The translations under genes were made by a program, and so were the position numbers. A stretch of 64,000 nt of DNA from Terriglobia bacterium (GTDB lineage: Bacteria > Acidobacteriota > Terriglobia > Acidiferrales > UBA7541). The notes below the pieces were generated by a model that saw nothing but the letters and a program-made list of their open reading frames with translations, was not told where the DNA came from and did no database searches. The DNA lies in NCBI GenBank assembly GCA_020073585.1, contig JAIQEV010000002.1, positions 62,001-126,000 of the forward strand, written 5' to 3'. Below, in pieces: positions 43,711-52,909 of this stretch. Position 1 is the stretch's first letter, and every line of letters starts with the position of its first letter.

Positions 43711-44376
43711 CTGAACGCGAAGGGATACTCGGAGAGAGATGAAAAACGCATCCTGGATGCGCTGGGCCGTGGTCTGCTCAAAGAGTTTCCGAATCCCGAC
43801 CGTACCGGGTGTCCCGGTTCTGAGGTTCTCAAGAGAATCGCGTCTCGAACGATACCGCTCGCGGAGGCGGAGAAGTGGCTCGATCACCTTGGCTCATGCA
43901 GCCCATGTTTCAGCGAGTTTTCTCAGGTCCGAAAAGTCCATGAACTCCGCCGACAGCGCACTCTCCTTGCCGTTGCTGCGAGCATTTTGATTGTCGCAAG
44001 CATTGCCGGTTGGGCGTTGCTCCGGAGGCATAGCGAAGGCCTGGACGCTCAGATCGCAGTATTGGACTTGAGGAATCGCTCTGTCGCCCGTGGTACGGAG
44101 ACGAATCCAGCAGAGCCGCCGCTGGAAGTCAACCGCACGGCCACGCACTTGAATATTTATCTCCCTTTGGGGAGCAGTGAGGGACCTTACGAAGTGCGGA
44201 TTCTCACACTCTCGGGAGAATCACTGGTGGCAACCAGCGGCACAGCTAGCCTAAAAGACCACATTACTTCACTTCGCGCCGCGGTCAGGCTATCCCATGC
44301 GGTTTCGGGTCGCTACGTTCTGCAGGTCCGCAAAGCTGGAGCAGAGTGGAATTCTTACCCTCTGCTTTTGCGGTGA
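43711..44376 (+). CDS. Zinc anti-sigma membrane protein with probable CTG start
   Basis: 221 residues. The frame opens after a stop at 43678 and has no ATG, GTG or TTG before the conserved part. CTG 43711 lies five bases after AGGGAGG and is the best start. Residues 59-66 (HLGSCSPC) form the HX3CX2C zinc anti-sigma motif. A membrane helix (about 84-101, LLAVAASILIVASIAGW) and a periplasmic C-terminal beta-domain (LNIYLPLGSSEGPYEVRILTLSG) follow. It probably holds the adjacent sigma factor inactive until a surface signal arrives. Confidence 0.78.
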   Translation: MNAKGYSERDEKRILDALGRGLLKEFPNPDRTGCPGSEVLKRIASRTIPLAEAEKWLDHLGSCSPCFSEFSQVRKVHELRRQRTLLAVAASILIVASIAGWALLRRHSEGLDAQIAVLDLRNRSVARGTETNPAEPPLEVNRTATHLNIYLPLGSSEGPYEVRILTLSGESLVATSGTASLKDHITSLRAAVRLSHAVSGRYVLQVRKAGAEWNSYPLLLR

Positions 44377-44507
44377 AGAATACAACGAGATTATTGGTAT
44401 TCGAGGCTTTTGGTTCGTTTCCGCACAATTGATTGCAATAATACTTGCAGGAGCCGACGGCTACCGAAGGGTTTCACTGAGTGCGGCCATCAATCTCTCC
44501 CCTACCC

Positions 44508-47174
44508 TCAGACTGTCGAATCCTGTAGCCGACACTCCGCCAAGCGGATAATACGCGCTCCCGAACTAAGGTAATCGCGTTCGTGGCAAGTTAGCACAAT
44601 TACCTGAAGGTTCGTGGCCGCTTTGGCCAGAATCAGGAGCATGTTCTGAAAGCGCTCCTCGTCTGCGTACACGATGGCGTCATCGAGAATGACGGCGGCT
44701 GGCTGGCCCTTTTCGCGCAGAAGGTCGGCGAACGCGAGCCGCGCTAGCACCGCCAACTGCTCCCGCGTGCCCAAGCTTAAATCCTGGAAAGATTCCAGCA
44801 CTGCTCCCCGCCGCAGACCGGTGATTTCGATGTTTTCGTCAAGCACGAGTTCCGCTTCGGGCAGCAGCATCCGGAGGTAGGGCTCAACGCGTTTGGTAAC
44901 CGGACTCAAGAAAGTCTCCTTCGCCTCTTTCTCCGCCTGCGTCAGCACCTGATGGAGGAGTTTGATGGCCCTCGCTTCGCGTTCCAGACGCTCCGATTCC
45001 CTGTTCGCGACGTCAAGCTTTGCCGCTAGTTCCTCCTCTCTCTCTCCGAGCCCGATCTGCCCAAGAGTGCGGAGTTCCGTCTGGAGGTCCCGGATTCCCT
45101 GGTTTGCAGTATCCTGGTCGCGCTCGATCTCCATCACAGCCTTTCCCGCCTGCTGAAGACGCAGTTGGGTCTTCTCTGGCTGCGCATCCTCCCATTCCTG
45201 CTCCAACCTTCGGGCCACAATCCGCGCAGATTCTTCCTTGGTAATGGCCGCCTCATATTCCTTTTCTAGAACCTCGTCCGCTTTCTTCCTCCGATTGCTG
45301 TCCAATTGCTCTTTAGCCTGGGTGAAATGTTCCTGGGATTGCTTCAGCTCACCTTCCAATCTGGAGGTCTTCTGCTGAACCTCGGCAAGTTGAGCGCGTA
45401 CTTCTGCCTCCTGAGCCGCAACCACACGGAACTCCTTCTGTTCTTTTTCCCGGGTGGAGCGGAGATCTTCCAACCTGTTCTCGGCGTCCGATACGGGAGG
45501 CAAATGCTTCCTCTGTTCAGCCGAAAGATCTTTGAGGATGGCTTCTTGGAGGCTGAGTTCCGCTTCAAGCGCCTCAAGTCCATCGGGTGCATGAACGGAA
45601 ACAAGTCCCGCCTGCGTTTCTGCTTCACCGAGCAGCCTCTTTCTTTCTTCGACTTGTCCCTCACCCTCAGCCAGATTTTTCACCCCATACCGGCTGAGAG
45701 TATCCCCTAGTTTTTGCGCAGTCTTCCGCTGTGCGTCACGAAGCTGGTCAAGATCGCCGCCGGGCGTTACCGTAATCTGACAGACATCCTTGATTTCGAT
45801 TTCAGCGACATCCGTAATCCGCCGGGATGCTTCAGCAGGGAGTTTCACTCCGTCGAGGGTCGCGGTTTTCCCGGAACGTGTGATTATCTTAAGGCCGGTC
45901 GCAACTCCCTCAAGCATGACGCGAGCGTCCTCCGCTTCTTTGTCGAGCTTTTTCATTCCTGCAAGAGCTCGGGCGTCGAGCAAGATTGCTTTGGCCTGGG
46001 CCCCAAAATCCTTTTCCTTTTCATTCGCGCGGCGGGCCTTGCCAAGGCGCTCTTTCAGTTCGCCGATCACTGCTTTTGCTCGCGCATGACGTACTTCCTG
46101 CTCGACACGCACGAGTTGTGCCTGCACCTTGGATAGCGTAGTTTCTGCTTCGTTCCTGGCACTGGTGAAGCGTGCCAAATTCGATTCGAGTTCGGAGATG
46201 GTCGGTCGAAGCTCGGTGAGCTGCTCCGTGAATGACTTGACCGCAGACGTTGCTGACTCGATGCCTTGAATTTCCTCCTTCCGCTTCTTCCAGGCAACCG
46301 ATGCAGTCTCGCATTCGGCCTGAGCCACCCTTTGATCCGCCAAGCATTTATTGCGCTCCTTCTCAAGTTGCTCGATCTTCCGGCTGACCTCCTGGGCGCT
46401 CGCGAGGGCTTCCCGTGCCTTTTCGAGAATCTTTTCTGATTTGTATTTGGAGAGACGGTCCAGCTTGGCCTGGAGGTCTCCCACTTTGCCCTCATAGGAG
46501 ACCAGCCTATTTCTTACATCCGTCAGTTCGGATTCGAGGGGCTCTTTTTCCTTGATGGCTCTCGCATAGTCGCCCGTCGGCTTACCGCCAGTCGTAAATG
46601 TCTTCTCGTATTGCCGGGTAATAGAGGCCAGGATCTTCGACCCTCGTTTTCCGCCGAGGACATCGCCCACTTCGCTTTCGAGAGTCGCCCTTATCGCACT
46701 CCGGCTGTCGTCATTGGGGTCCAGCGCTCTGAAGGAGCGTCCCTGTTCGACCCAGAAGAGTCCCCAAATCCCCCGGTGCCTGTCGTCACCGCCGCCCCTT
46801 CCGGGTGGCTTGAACTTCAGCAGTTCTTGAAGTTTTTCCTCTACTACAGGCCCGCTCCAGTTTCCATCGGGTCCGGAGAGTTCCGCCTCGGGATGCTGGC
46901 AAAACGCTTTAGAAAGACGGTAGTTCTTTCCGTGCAGCTCGAACGACAGCTTGATGACGGGCCGGACAGAGGAATTGTAAGGAAGAAGGGCTGTTGCCAC
47001 GTCGCCGGTGATATTGTGGCGGACAAAAAGAACGGTTCGGAGGGCATCGAGAAGCGTGGACTTTCCCTCTTCGTTGTCTCCCACGATGACCGTGAGACCC
47101 GGGTCGATCTCATTGATCGCAACCGGTTTCATAAACTTTCGGAAATTACGCACCTCGATGGACTTGACGATCAT
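44508..47174 (-). CDS. SbcC/Rad50-like ATPase
   Basis: 888 residues. N-terminal Walker A GDNEEGKST (32-40), long coiled-coil arms (about 200-400 and 520-690) with a small beta-rich insert between them (TATLDGVKLPAEASRRITDV), and the C-terminal ABC signature LSLGTREQLAVLARLAF with Walker B VILDDAIVY. No CxxC zinc hook is present, so the arms may be joined by the insert instead. It is coupled to the SbcD-like gene by ATGA and works with it as a nuclease complex. Both differ from housekeeping SbcCD and sit in a cluster with proteases, suggesting an immune function. Confidence 0.88.
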   Translation of the reverse strand: MIVKSIEVRNFRKFMKPVAINEIDPGLTVIVGDNEEGKSTLLDALRTVLFVRHNITGDVATALLPYNSSVRPVIKLSFELHGKNYRLSKAFCQHPEAELSGPDGNWSGPVVEEKLQELLKFKPPGRGGGDDRHRGIWGLFWVEQGRSFRALDPNDDSRSAIRATLESEVGDVLGGKRGSKILASITRQYEKTFTTGGKPTGDYARAIKEKEPLESELTDVRNRLVSYEGKVGDLQAKLDRLSKYKSEKILEKAREALASAQEVSRKIEQLEKERNKCLADQRVAQAECETASVAWKKRKEEIQGIESATSAVKSFTEQLTELRPTISELESNLARFTSARNEAETTLSKVQAQLVRVEQEVRHARAKAVIGELKERLGKARRANEKEKDFGAQAKAILLDARALAGMKKLDKEAEDARVMLEGVATGLKIITRSGKTATLDGVKLPAEASRRITDVAEIEIKDVCQITVTPGGDLDQLRDAQRKTAQKLGDTLSRYGVKNLAEGEGQVEERKRLLGEAETQAGLVSVHAPDGLEALEAELSLQEAILKDLSAEQRKHLPPVSDAENRLEDLRSTREKEQKEFRVVAAQEAEVRAQLAEVQQKTSRLEGELKQSQEHFTQAKEQLDSNRRKKADEVLEKEYEAAITKEESARIVARRLEQEWEDAQPEKTQLRLQQAGKAVMEIERDQDTANQGIRDLQTELRTLGQIGLGEREEELAAKLDVANRESERLEREARAIKLLHQVLTQAEKEAKETFLSPVTKRVEPYLRMLLPEAELVLDENIEITGLRRGAVLESFQDLSLGTREQLAVLARLAFADLLREKGQPAAVILDDAIVYADEERFQNMLLILAKAATNLQVIVLTCHERDYLSSGARIIRLAECRLQDSTV

Positions 47175-48307
47175 TGCTTCCCCTCTCCCGACACGTGCTC
47201 GAAGTAGATGCGGCGCAGGGCATCCTCTGCGTACGCGCGTTCCGGGTGGGTCGAATCCTTCTGAATTGTTCGCAGGCGCTCGACAGCGGTACGGACAAAT
47301 CCGGATAGATCGATCCGGTCAAAATCGTCTTCGGTCGGCTCCGTGAGAAGATTCTCGTCGGAAACGGAAAGGTAATGGAATTTAGCGACCCATTCAGCAA
47401 GAAGTTCATCGAGGTCGCCGCGGCTCGCGAGATCCAATACTCCCGAGAGACGGAGTTGGACAATTTGCCGATCCGACGGCTCCGGCAGCGCGGTAAACTC
47501 CCTCGTCAGATGCGAAATGGCCCCGGTCCCATGAAGAGAGATCTCGATCCTATGCCAGAAAAAATGGCCCACCGAAATCTTCTCAACGTGCGGAAGTGCG
47601 CCGGGAGCGTCCAATGTCACCAGGAGGACGTTCCCCGTGTCGTTTTCTTTGAAGCTATCGGGCTCCGGAGTGCCAGCATACCAAGTGCGATCGTTTACTC
47701 GGAAGGTCCCGTGCCAATCTCCGAGCGCGAGATAGTCGAGCTTCGCCAACGCAGCCCGGTCGGGAGCAATAGGATTCTTGGCATCCCATTCCCCAGGTAG
47801 AATGTTTTGAACGGACCCGTGCGCCAGTCCAACCCTGATTACGCCATTGGGCGTTTCCATGCTCCCAAAGGACTCCGTCAGATCTATCACTTCTTGCTTG
47901 CGATGGAGCGGAGCTGGCAGCACGACCAGATTCTTGCCGGGGATAAAAATGGGCTCTTCCGAAGTCGCCGCAACAATGTTATCGGGGATTCCAATGCGCT
48001 CCAGGCGTGTCCAAGCAGACTCAGCAGCAGCCGGGTCATGATTTCCTGGCAACAGAATCCACTTCCCATCCTTGAAGTGGCGCATCGCTTGGAGAGTCCT
48101 TCGAAGTGTTTCGTCGGAGAGAGTATTGTTCTCAAACACGTCACCTGCAACAACGACAACATCAACACGGCGCTCCATGGCAAGTTTCGCGATATTTTCC
48201 ATCGTCTTCAGGCGCTGGGTTCGGACGCCAGCACCGGCATCTTGGGTGATGAATCCGAACTGCTTCCCGATCTGCCAGTCGGCGGCATGAAGTATCTTGA
48301 TGGCCAT
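47171..48307 (-). CDS. SbcD/Mre11-like metallophosphoesterase nuclease
   Basis: 378 residues. Phosphoesterase motifs in order: HAADWQIGK (Asp10, with Gln12 where many relatives have His), VVVAGDVFE, LLPGNHDP, VGLAHGS, and GDWHGTF. A dimanganese DNA nuclease of the Mre11 type is expected. The C-terminal capping region is acidic. It overlaps the Rad50-like partner. The S41 gene lies 59 bp upstream, on the same strand. Confidence 0.88.
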   Translation of the reverse strand: MAIKILHAADWQIGKQFGFITQDAGAGVRTQRLKTMENIAKLAMERRVDVVVVAGDVFENNTLSDETLRRTLQAMRHFKDGKWILLPGNHDPAAAESAWTRLERIGIPDNIVAATSEEPIFIPGKNLVVLPAPLHRKQEVIDLTESFGSMETPNGVIRVGLAHGSVQNILPGEWDAKNPIAPDRAALAKLDYLALGDWHGTFRVNDRTWYAGTPEPDSFKENDTGNVLLVTLDAPGALPHVEKISVGHFFWHRIEISLHGTGAISHLTREFTALPEPSDRQIVQLRLSGVLDLASRGDLDELLAEWVAKFHYLSVSDENLLTEPTEDDFDRIDLSGFVRTAVERLRTIQKDSTHPERAYAEDALRRIYFEHVSGEGKQ

Positions 48308-48366
48308 GAGCCTCTCTCCAAAACAGCGTTGTCTGCAGCAGTGACCTTCTACACTGGCAACGCGAA

Positions 48367-49599
48367 TTACATATGCTTGGCAAACTCTAATGCTCTCTGT
48401 ATTTGAACATCCTGACCGGCGATTAGGTCGTGGGGCGATAGTTCAACGGGGATGCTCGGCGATACGCCTTTACCCTCGATCAATCTTCCCTGCCATGTGA
48501 GGTACGCAGCCACAGGCAAACCCAGGATGTACCCTTCGCCTACTCTAAATGTAGTTCCGCTGAGCAACCGGCCAGGCGTTTTCTTGCCGACAATGGTTGC
48601 GAGCTGATTCTCCTCCGCAAATGCGGCAACCATTTCGCCGGCACTGGCGGTGTGTTCGTTCACGAGTATAACCACGCGGCCGTGGAATCGTTGCGGGCCG
48701 AGCCCTTCCGTGACGACGAGAATCGACTTGTCAATGAAGCCGTAGCGGAGCGCCAGCCAGAAAAGAGTGGCCTTATGCGAAGGTATGCGGCCAAATCTCG
48801 GCAACTCTTCTCTTTTATATCCCTTCTCTTTTCGCGCGCGGGTGAGGCTATAGCCGACTTCCTTTTTTCCGGGTGTCAGATAGCTCATCAGCCGCAAGCC
48901 ACCGATGCCGCCTCCGGTGTTTCCGCGAAGGTCCACAATCAGCCGGGTCAAATCTTTCAAGTGAGCGAAGGCTGCGTCGAGCATTTTGGCAAGGTCGATC
49001 CCAACGGCTCCGGGAAACATGGTCACCTTGAGCCAACCAATCCCGTCGGGTAGCTGTGAGCACAGAACTGCTTTGGGAACGATCACGGGGTGACTCTTCG
49101 ACTTTGGAGAGGGGACGTTCAAGGTGCCCATGATTCGCTTACCGTCCGGCTTCTGGACCGCATATTGGGAGTCCTCCCATACAGGGAAGATCGGCGGGTC
49201 GGGCGGCCTGAGTTCTTGATTTCGAACCTGGAGAAGGATATCGCCTGGGCGCAAGCCCGCGACGTGCGCCGGGCCTCCTTCGTGAACGTCCTGGAACATC
49301 CATCGCTCTTCGCCGTCGAGGGTACAGCGCATGAACGTGGCGCAGATCGCATGGCGGCCCGGAACATTCGGGCTCTTGGAGTGGCGGAACCCTGTATGGC
49401 TGGTCTTCAGTTGGTTCAGCAGGTCTTGCATCTGCTTTTCGAACTCTTCGTCACTGCCGCTTCGCAGGATTTGGTCCTTTCTGGCCGCGGACAACTCCTC
49501 CCAATTCGCCCCATTCATTGCCGGATCGAAATGCTTCCGTGCAACGAGATCGCACACGCGGGAATAAATCTTTTCGCGGGTTTGCGTGTCGAGACTCAT
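48367..49599 (-). CDS. S41-family (C-terminal processing) peptidase with PDZ domain
   Basis: 410 residues from ATG 49599. A helical N-terminal domain (YSRVCDLVARKHFDPAM), a PDZ domain (VHEGGPAHVAGLRPGDILLQV) and the S41 catalytic domain: LIVDLRGNTGGGIGGLRLMS, then NEHTASAGEMV with nucleophile Ser319, and VGKKTPGRLLSGTTF. There is no signal peptide, so it probably acts inside the cell, unlike most tail-specific proteases. It is coupled by ATGA to the CHAT gene. Candidate effector or activator in the four-gene cluster. Confidence 0.87.
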   Translation of the reverse strand: MSLDTQTREKIYSRVCDLVARKHFDPAMNGANWEELSAARKDQILRSGSDEEFEKQMQDLLNQLKTSHTGFRHSKSPNVPGRHAICATFMRCTLDGEERWMFQDVHEGGPAHVAGLRPGDILLQVRNQELRPPDPPIFPVWEDSQYAVQKPDGKRIMGTLNVPSPKSKSHPVIVPKAVLCSQLPDGIGWLKVTMFPGAVGIDLAKMLDAAFAHLKDLTRLIVDLRGNTGGGIGGLRLMSYLTPGKKEVGYSLTRARKEKGYKREELPRFGRIPSHKATLFWLALRYGFIDKSILVVTEGLGPQRFHGRVVILVNEHTASAGEMVAAFAEENQLATIVGKKTPGRLLSGTTFRVGEGYILGLPVAAYLTWQGRLIEGKGVSPSIPVELSPHDLIAGQDVQIQRALEFAKHM

Positions 49600-52328
49600 T
49601 GGACTCCCAAAGGGATCGGAGACCCTCCGTCTCCGGCCAGAACAAACGCTCCCCAATAGTAGGGTGGAACCTGTTTACCGTATTTTGCGAGTAAGTCAAG
49701 TTTGGCGTGCCGCAATGCCCCGGCCTTGTCCTGGCCCTCCGCGATGTGGGTGTAGAACCGCTCCATCAGAGCGAGCGTGTACGTATCGTCGGCACTCCAG
49801 AGGCTGGCGACGACCGCCTTCGCGCCGCTGACCAGGAATGCCTCGACCAGACTCGTAACGCCCTCTTCTCCTTGCAGCTTGCCAACCCCCGTATTGCAGG
49901 CCGAGAGCGTCACCAGATGGGCATTAAAGCGCAGGCGAATGATCTCCCGGATCTGCAATAAGCCGTCGTCGTGGGAAGCCGGGTCCAGTCCTAGTACCAA
50001 GCCCGACCGTTCCGGAAACTGAGTGTCCGCGAAGCCGTGGGCGGCAAGATGAACAATCTTGAAATCCGCCAAAGGCTCGGATTTGAAAGCGGTTTCGGTC
50101 GCGCTTGGACCGAGCAGGAGAACGGAGTCCTTGCCGACAATCTTGCTGACCGTGAGGATCTCCTCGCGGGTCTGCGGCAAGTCATACAGAGTTGCGCCAA
50201 ACATGTCTGAGAAACCGCGCTCAAGCCTTTGTTCAACTCCACTTGGCTTATCGAGTTTCGCGGAGACATGGCCCTGATTCTGGTAGGGCACATCCCCTAC
50301 ACCCAAGAATGTCTGCCGCGGAAGCTGCGTGTCCTTGGCGGTCCTCAGAACAGTCAGGACTGTAGACGCTGGCACGTAGCTTATGGTGCGGGTCTCCAGC
50401 AGGAAGGCGCCTGTCGAATCGCGGAGAGTATCGAATGGCAGAAGATTCAGAATTCCGTCTGGTACGACGATCAGGCGTTCGCGGTTTGCTTCCGTGGGCA
50501 GGGAGCCCAAAAGGACACCGTAGAGTTGTTTCGCCAGGTCAATGTCATCGTGCTTGGCCCGCATTTCCGCCAAGTATTCGCGTGTTAGCTCTTCAATTCG
50601 CTGGCGTCCGGCAGGCAGCGTTTGTATACCCGCGTGCTTCTGGGAAATCCAAACGCAATGTGCGCGCGGCTCGCTGAGCACGTATTCCAGCACAACCTCG
50701 TCAGGCCGCAGGCTTGCCTGGATTTCCTTCAGAGGCGCTGGCTTCTCAAACCATCCGGGCCTCGATTCTTTCCCATTCGTTCTCGTCCATTCCAGCCGGC
50801 GCTCGTACTCAACCAGTTGATCGAGCAAACCTGCTCGCTCCTGTTCGCTCTCCGAGCGCATCAATCGAAGTTGTAGGTCGGAGACTTCGTCTTCGAGTGC
50901 TCGCACACTTTCAGATTCGTTCTTGTTGAACCTAACTTTGTTTTCCAGAAGAACCGCCGCCGTGCGCCCTCGCACTCGTTCCAGTACGTTAAGTGCCCGC
51001 TCGACATTTCCTTGCCGTGCCTCCAGTTCGAAGTGGCGAAGGTACGTGTCGCTCATCGCCCCAGCGAGCGAACTGCCCCAATACGCCTCATGCAAGTTCA
51101 CGAGCATCCCGTCAATGACATCCTCGGCGTTCTGATAGAGTGCTTCGGCCTCAGAGGAAGATCCTCGCAGGGTTTTGAGGTCCGCCAAAATCGTCAGATC
51201 CCGTGGCAGGTAATACCTGTCTCCGACGCGCCTGCTGGCATCAACGCCCACGGCAGCACGTTCCTCGGCAGATTTCAGGTCCCCTGCATCGCGATACAGG
51301 CCTGCGAGATCGATCATTGCCTGCCCCACAGTGCGATAGAATTTGTATTTCCGCGAGATGTCAGCCGCCTGCTCAAGGTGCTTTATTGCCCCTGAGCGAT
51401 CTCCCGTTTGCAACGCTAGTTCGCCGAGGGAGAGAAGAATCATGGCTTCATGGCCACGCTTTTGATTTGCTCGGGCCATCGTCAAAGCCTGCTCCAACTT
51501 GTCCTCCGCTTCCGACACCTTGCCCTGAGCTACCAGCGCCTGTGACTCACCTTCATACGCCATGAACGGAAACCCCGCATCGGGATTGGCGCTGCTTGTC
51601 TTTATGGCTCGCTCGAAAAACGCGAGGGCCTCACCATATCGCTTCGCTTCATTGAAGCCATTGCCAAGCATTTCCAGGAGTCGAACTTGGCCGCCCACAT
51701 CGCCACTCGCCTTGGCAGACAAGAATGCGTCGCCAACCATTGTCGCGGCTCGTCGGCTATCCCCCTCCAGAAAAGCGATGATTCCGAGTTCTCCTTTTGC
51801 CCGTGCTTCCCAATCCACTTCTCCCAAATCGCGCGCAATTGTTTGAGCTTCCGTCCAGGCTCTCTTCGCCGAAGCTGGATTGATCTCCAGGTCCGTGTAT
51901 CCCTTTGCCGCTAGGCACCAAAGCCGCAATTGCGGGTCACTCTTCACAACCGGGATCTCTAGCTGCTTCCCGAGCATCTCGGATACATCAACCCAAGACA
52001 TGGTCTCCGACTCCGCGCGAATTCTGCCGACGCGGGCATAGATTTCATTCCGCGTGTCGCCTCTCTCCCGGAAAAGCTCCTCTGCGCGAGCGTAGAGAGG
52101 TCCGGCTTTGGGCCAATTGAAAAGCCACGCGAGACGGTTCGCTTCCGCAAGCAGCATTTCGGGATTCTTGGACGCTTCAACATCATGCAATAGATCGGCG
52201 ACTGGCGGCCTCGGGTCAGGCCTTCGTGATACGTACAACCAAATGTACTTTCGCGCAATTACGGCTGCGGCGACAAGAATGATAAGAACCAAAAGGAGAG
52301 CAACTCGCCAGCGTTTGGAAATATGCAT
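49596..52328 (-). CDS. Membrane-anchored TPR-CHAT protease
   Basis: 910 residues from ATG 52328 (a TTG 18 codons upstream is possible). One N-terminal membrane helix (about 8-28), a long array of tetratricopeptide-like helices (about 60-440), a coiled-coil linker, and a C-terminal CHAT protease of clan CD: LPFDTLRD, VHLAAHGF with His764, LSACNTGVG with Cys811, and SGAKAVVASLWSADD. Known bacterial TPR-CHAT proteins are activated by bound partners and cut other proteins; here the partner could be the adjoining S41 peptidase or SbcCD-like nuclease. First gene of the minus-strand cluster. Confidence 0.9.
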   Translation of the reverse strand: MHISKRWRVALLLVLIILVAAAVIARKYIWLYVSRRPDPRPPVADLLHDVEASKNPEMLLAEANRLAWLFNWPKAGPLYARAEELFRERGDTRNEIYARVGRIRAESETMSWVDVSEMLGKQLEIPVVKSDPQLRLWCLAAKGYTDLEINPASAKRAWTEAQTIARDLGEVDWEARAKGELGIIAFLEGDSRRAATMVGDAFLSAKASGDVGGQVRLLEMLGNGFNEAKRYGEALAFFERAIKTSSANPDAGFPFMAYEGESQALVAQGKVSEAEDKLEQALTMARANQKRGHEAMILLSLGELALQTGDRSGAIKHLEQAADISRKYKFYRTVGQAMIDLAGLYRDAGDLKSAEERAAVGVDASRRVGDRYYLPRDLTILADLKTLRGSSSEAEALYQNAEDVIDGMLVNLHEAYWGSSLAGAMSDTYLRHFELEARQGNVERALNVLERVRGRTAAVLLENKVRFNKNESESVRALEDEVSDLQLRLMRSESEQERAGLLDQLVEYERRLEWTRTNGKESRPGWFEKPAPLKEIQASLRPDEVVLEYVLSEPRAHCVWISQKHAGIQTLPAGRQRIEELTREYLAEMRAKHDDIDLAKQLYGVLLGSLPTEANRERLIVVPDGILNLLPFDTLRDSTGAFLLETRTISYVPASTVLTVLRTAKDTQLPRQTFLGVGDVPYQNQGHVSAKLDKPSGVEQRLERGFSDMFGATLYDLPQTREEILTVSKIVGKDSVLLLGPSATETAFKSEPLADFKIVHLAAHGFADTQFPERSGLVLGLDPASHDDGLLQIREIIRLRFNAHLVTLSACNTGVGKLQGEEGVTSLVEAFLVSGAKAVVASLWSADDTYTLALMERFYTHIAEGQDKAGALRHAKLDLLAKYGKQVPPYYWGAFVLAGDGGSPIPLGVQ

Positions 52329-52711
52329 AGGAACGCCTGCGCCCTGCCTTCTTCTTCGCGGAAGATTCGCACTAAATGTCAAAGCCCGGAGATGGCCGGC
52401 AGTTGCCTCTGCGGGTACTTGCTGCTTGCGGTTATGAGTCTAGGACAGATTGAGACTGACCAACAGAACAAAAAATAACGCGTTGACCCATTCTTTGAGA
52501 CCTGGCAGTTAAACGGAACCACTTGCGGAATCCGGTTTCATGGCACCAGACTGCTGGACCGGAACAGCTCCCATGTGTGCCATCATCCGCCAGGAACTAA
52601 CATTCGCCTATTCGACCCCGTCCCGCGCTGGCGCTGAAAATTGAATTGGGTGTAATGTGTACTTGGTACATTTCAGATTGTCCGCCAATCGGAACGAGGG
52701 AGCGCAGGGCG
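52329..52711. other. Divergent intergenic region between the CHAT and PHP-SMC operons
   Basis: No gene is seen. It carries a 22-base segment (52575-52596) repeated at 13270-13291 with one mismatch, and the palindrome TGTAC-TTG-GTACA (52658-52670) that could be an operator for the rightward operon. Confidence 0.5.
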
Positions 52712-52909
52712 ATGAGCGAGTGGGACATGCGCATTCGCGAGCACCGCGTCTGGGACGAGATGCGGTCGCTCGGGCCAGTGATTGACAGTGCAGCCGGCAT
52801 TGAGGAGATCGAGCCAGAAGCGTTCGCCGGGCTGGAGCGGATTCAAGCGATCCTGGCATTCTGTGGCAAGCGACTCGCGGCTGCGGAACCGTGGAGAAAA
52901 GCAGTATGA
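52712..52909 (+). CDS. Small helical protein preceding the PHP-SMC ATPase
   Basis: 65 residues from ATG 52712 (MSEWDMRIREHRVWDEMRSL), amphipathic and helical, overlapping the next start by ATGA. No domain recognised. The tight coupling suggests a partner or antitoxin-like subunit of the ATPase. Confidence 0.6.
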   Translation: MSEWDMRIREHRVWDEMRSLGPVIDSAAGIEEIEPEAFAGLERIQAILAFCGKRLAAAEPWRKAV

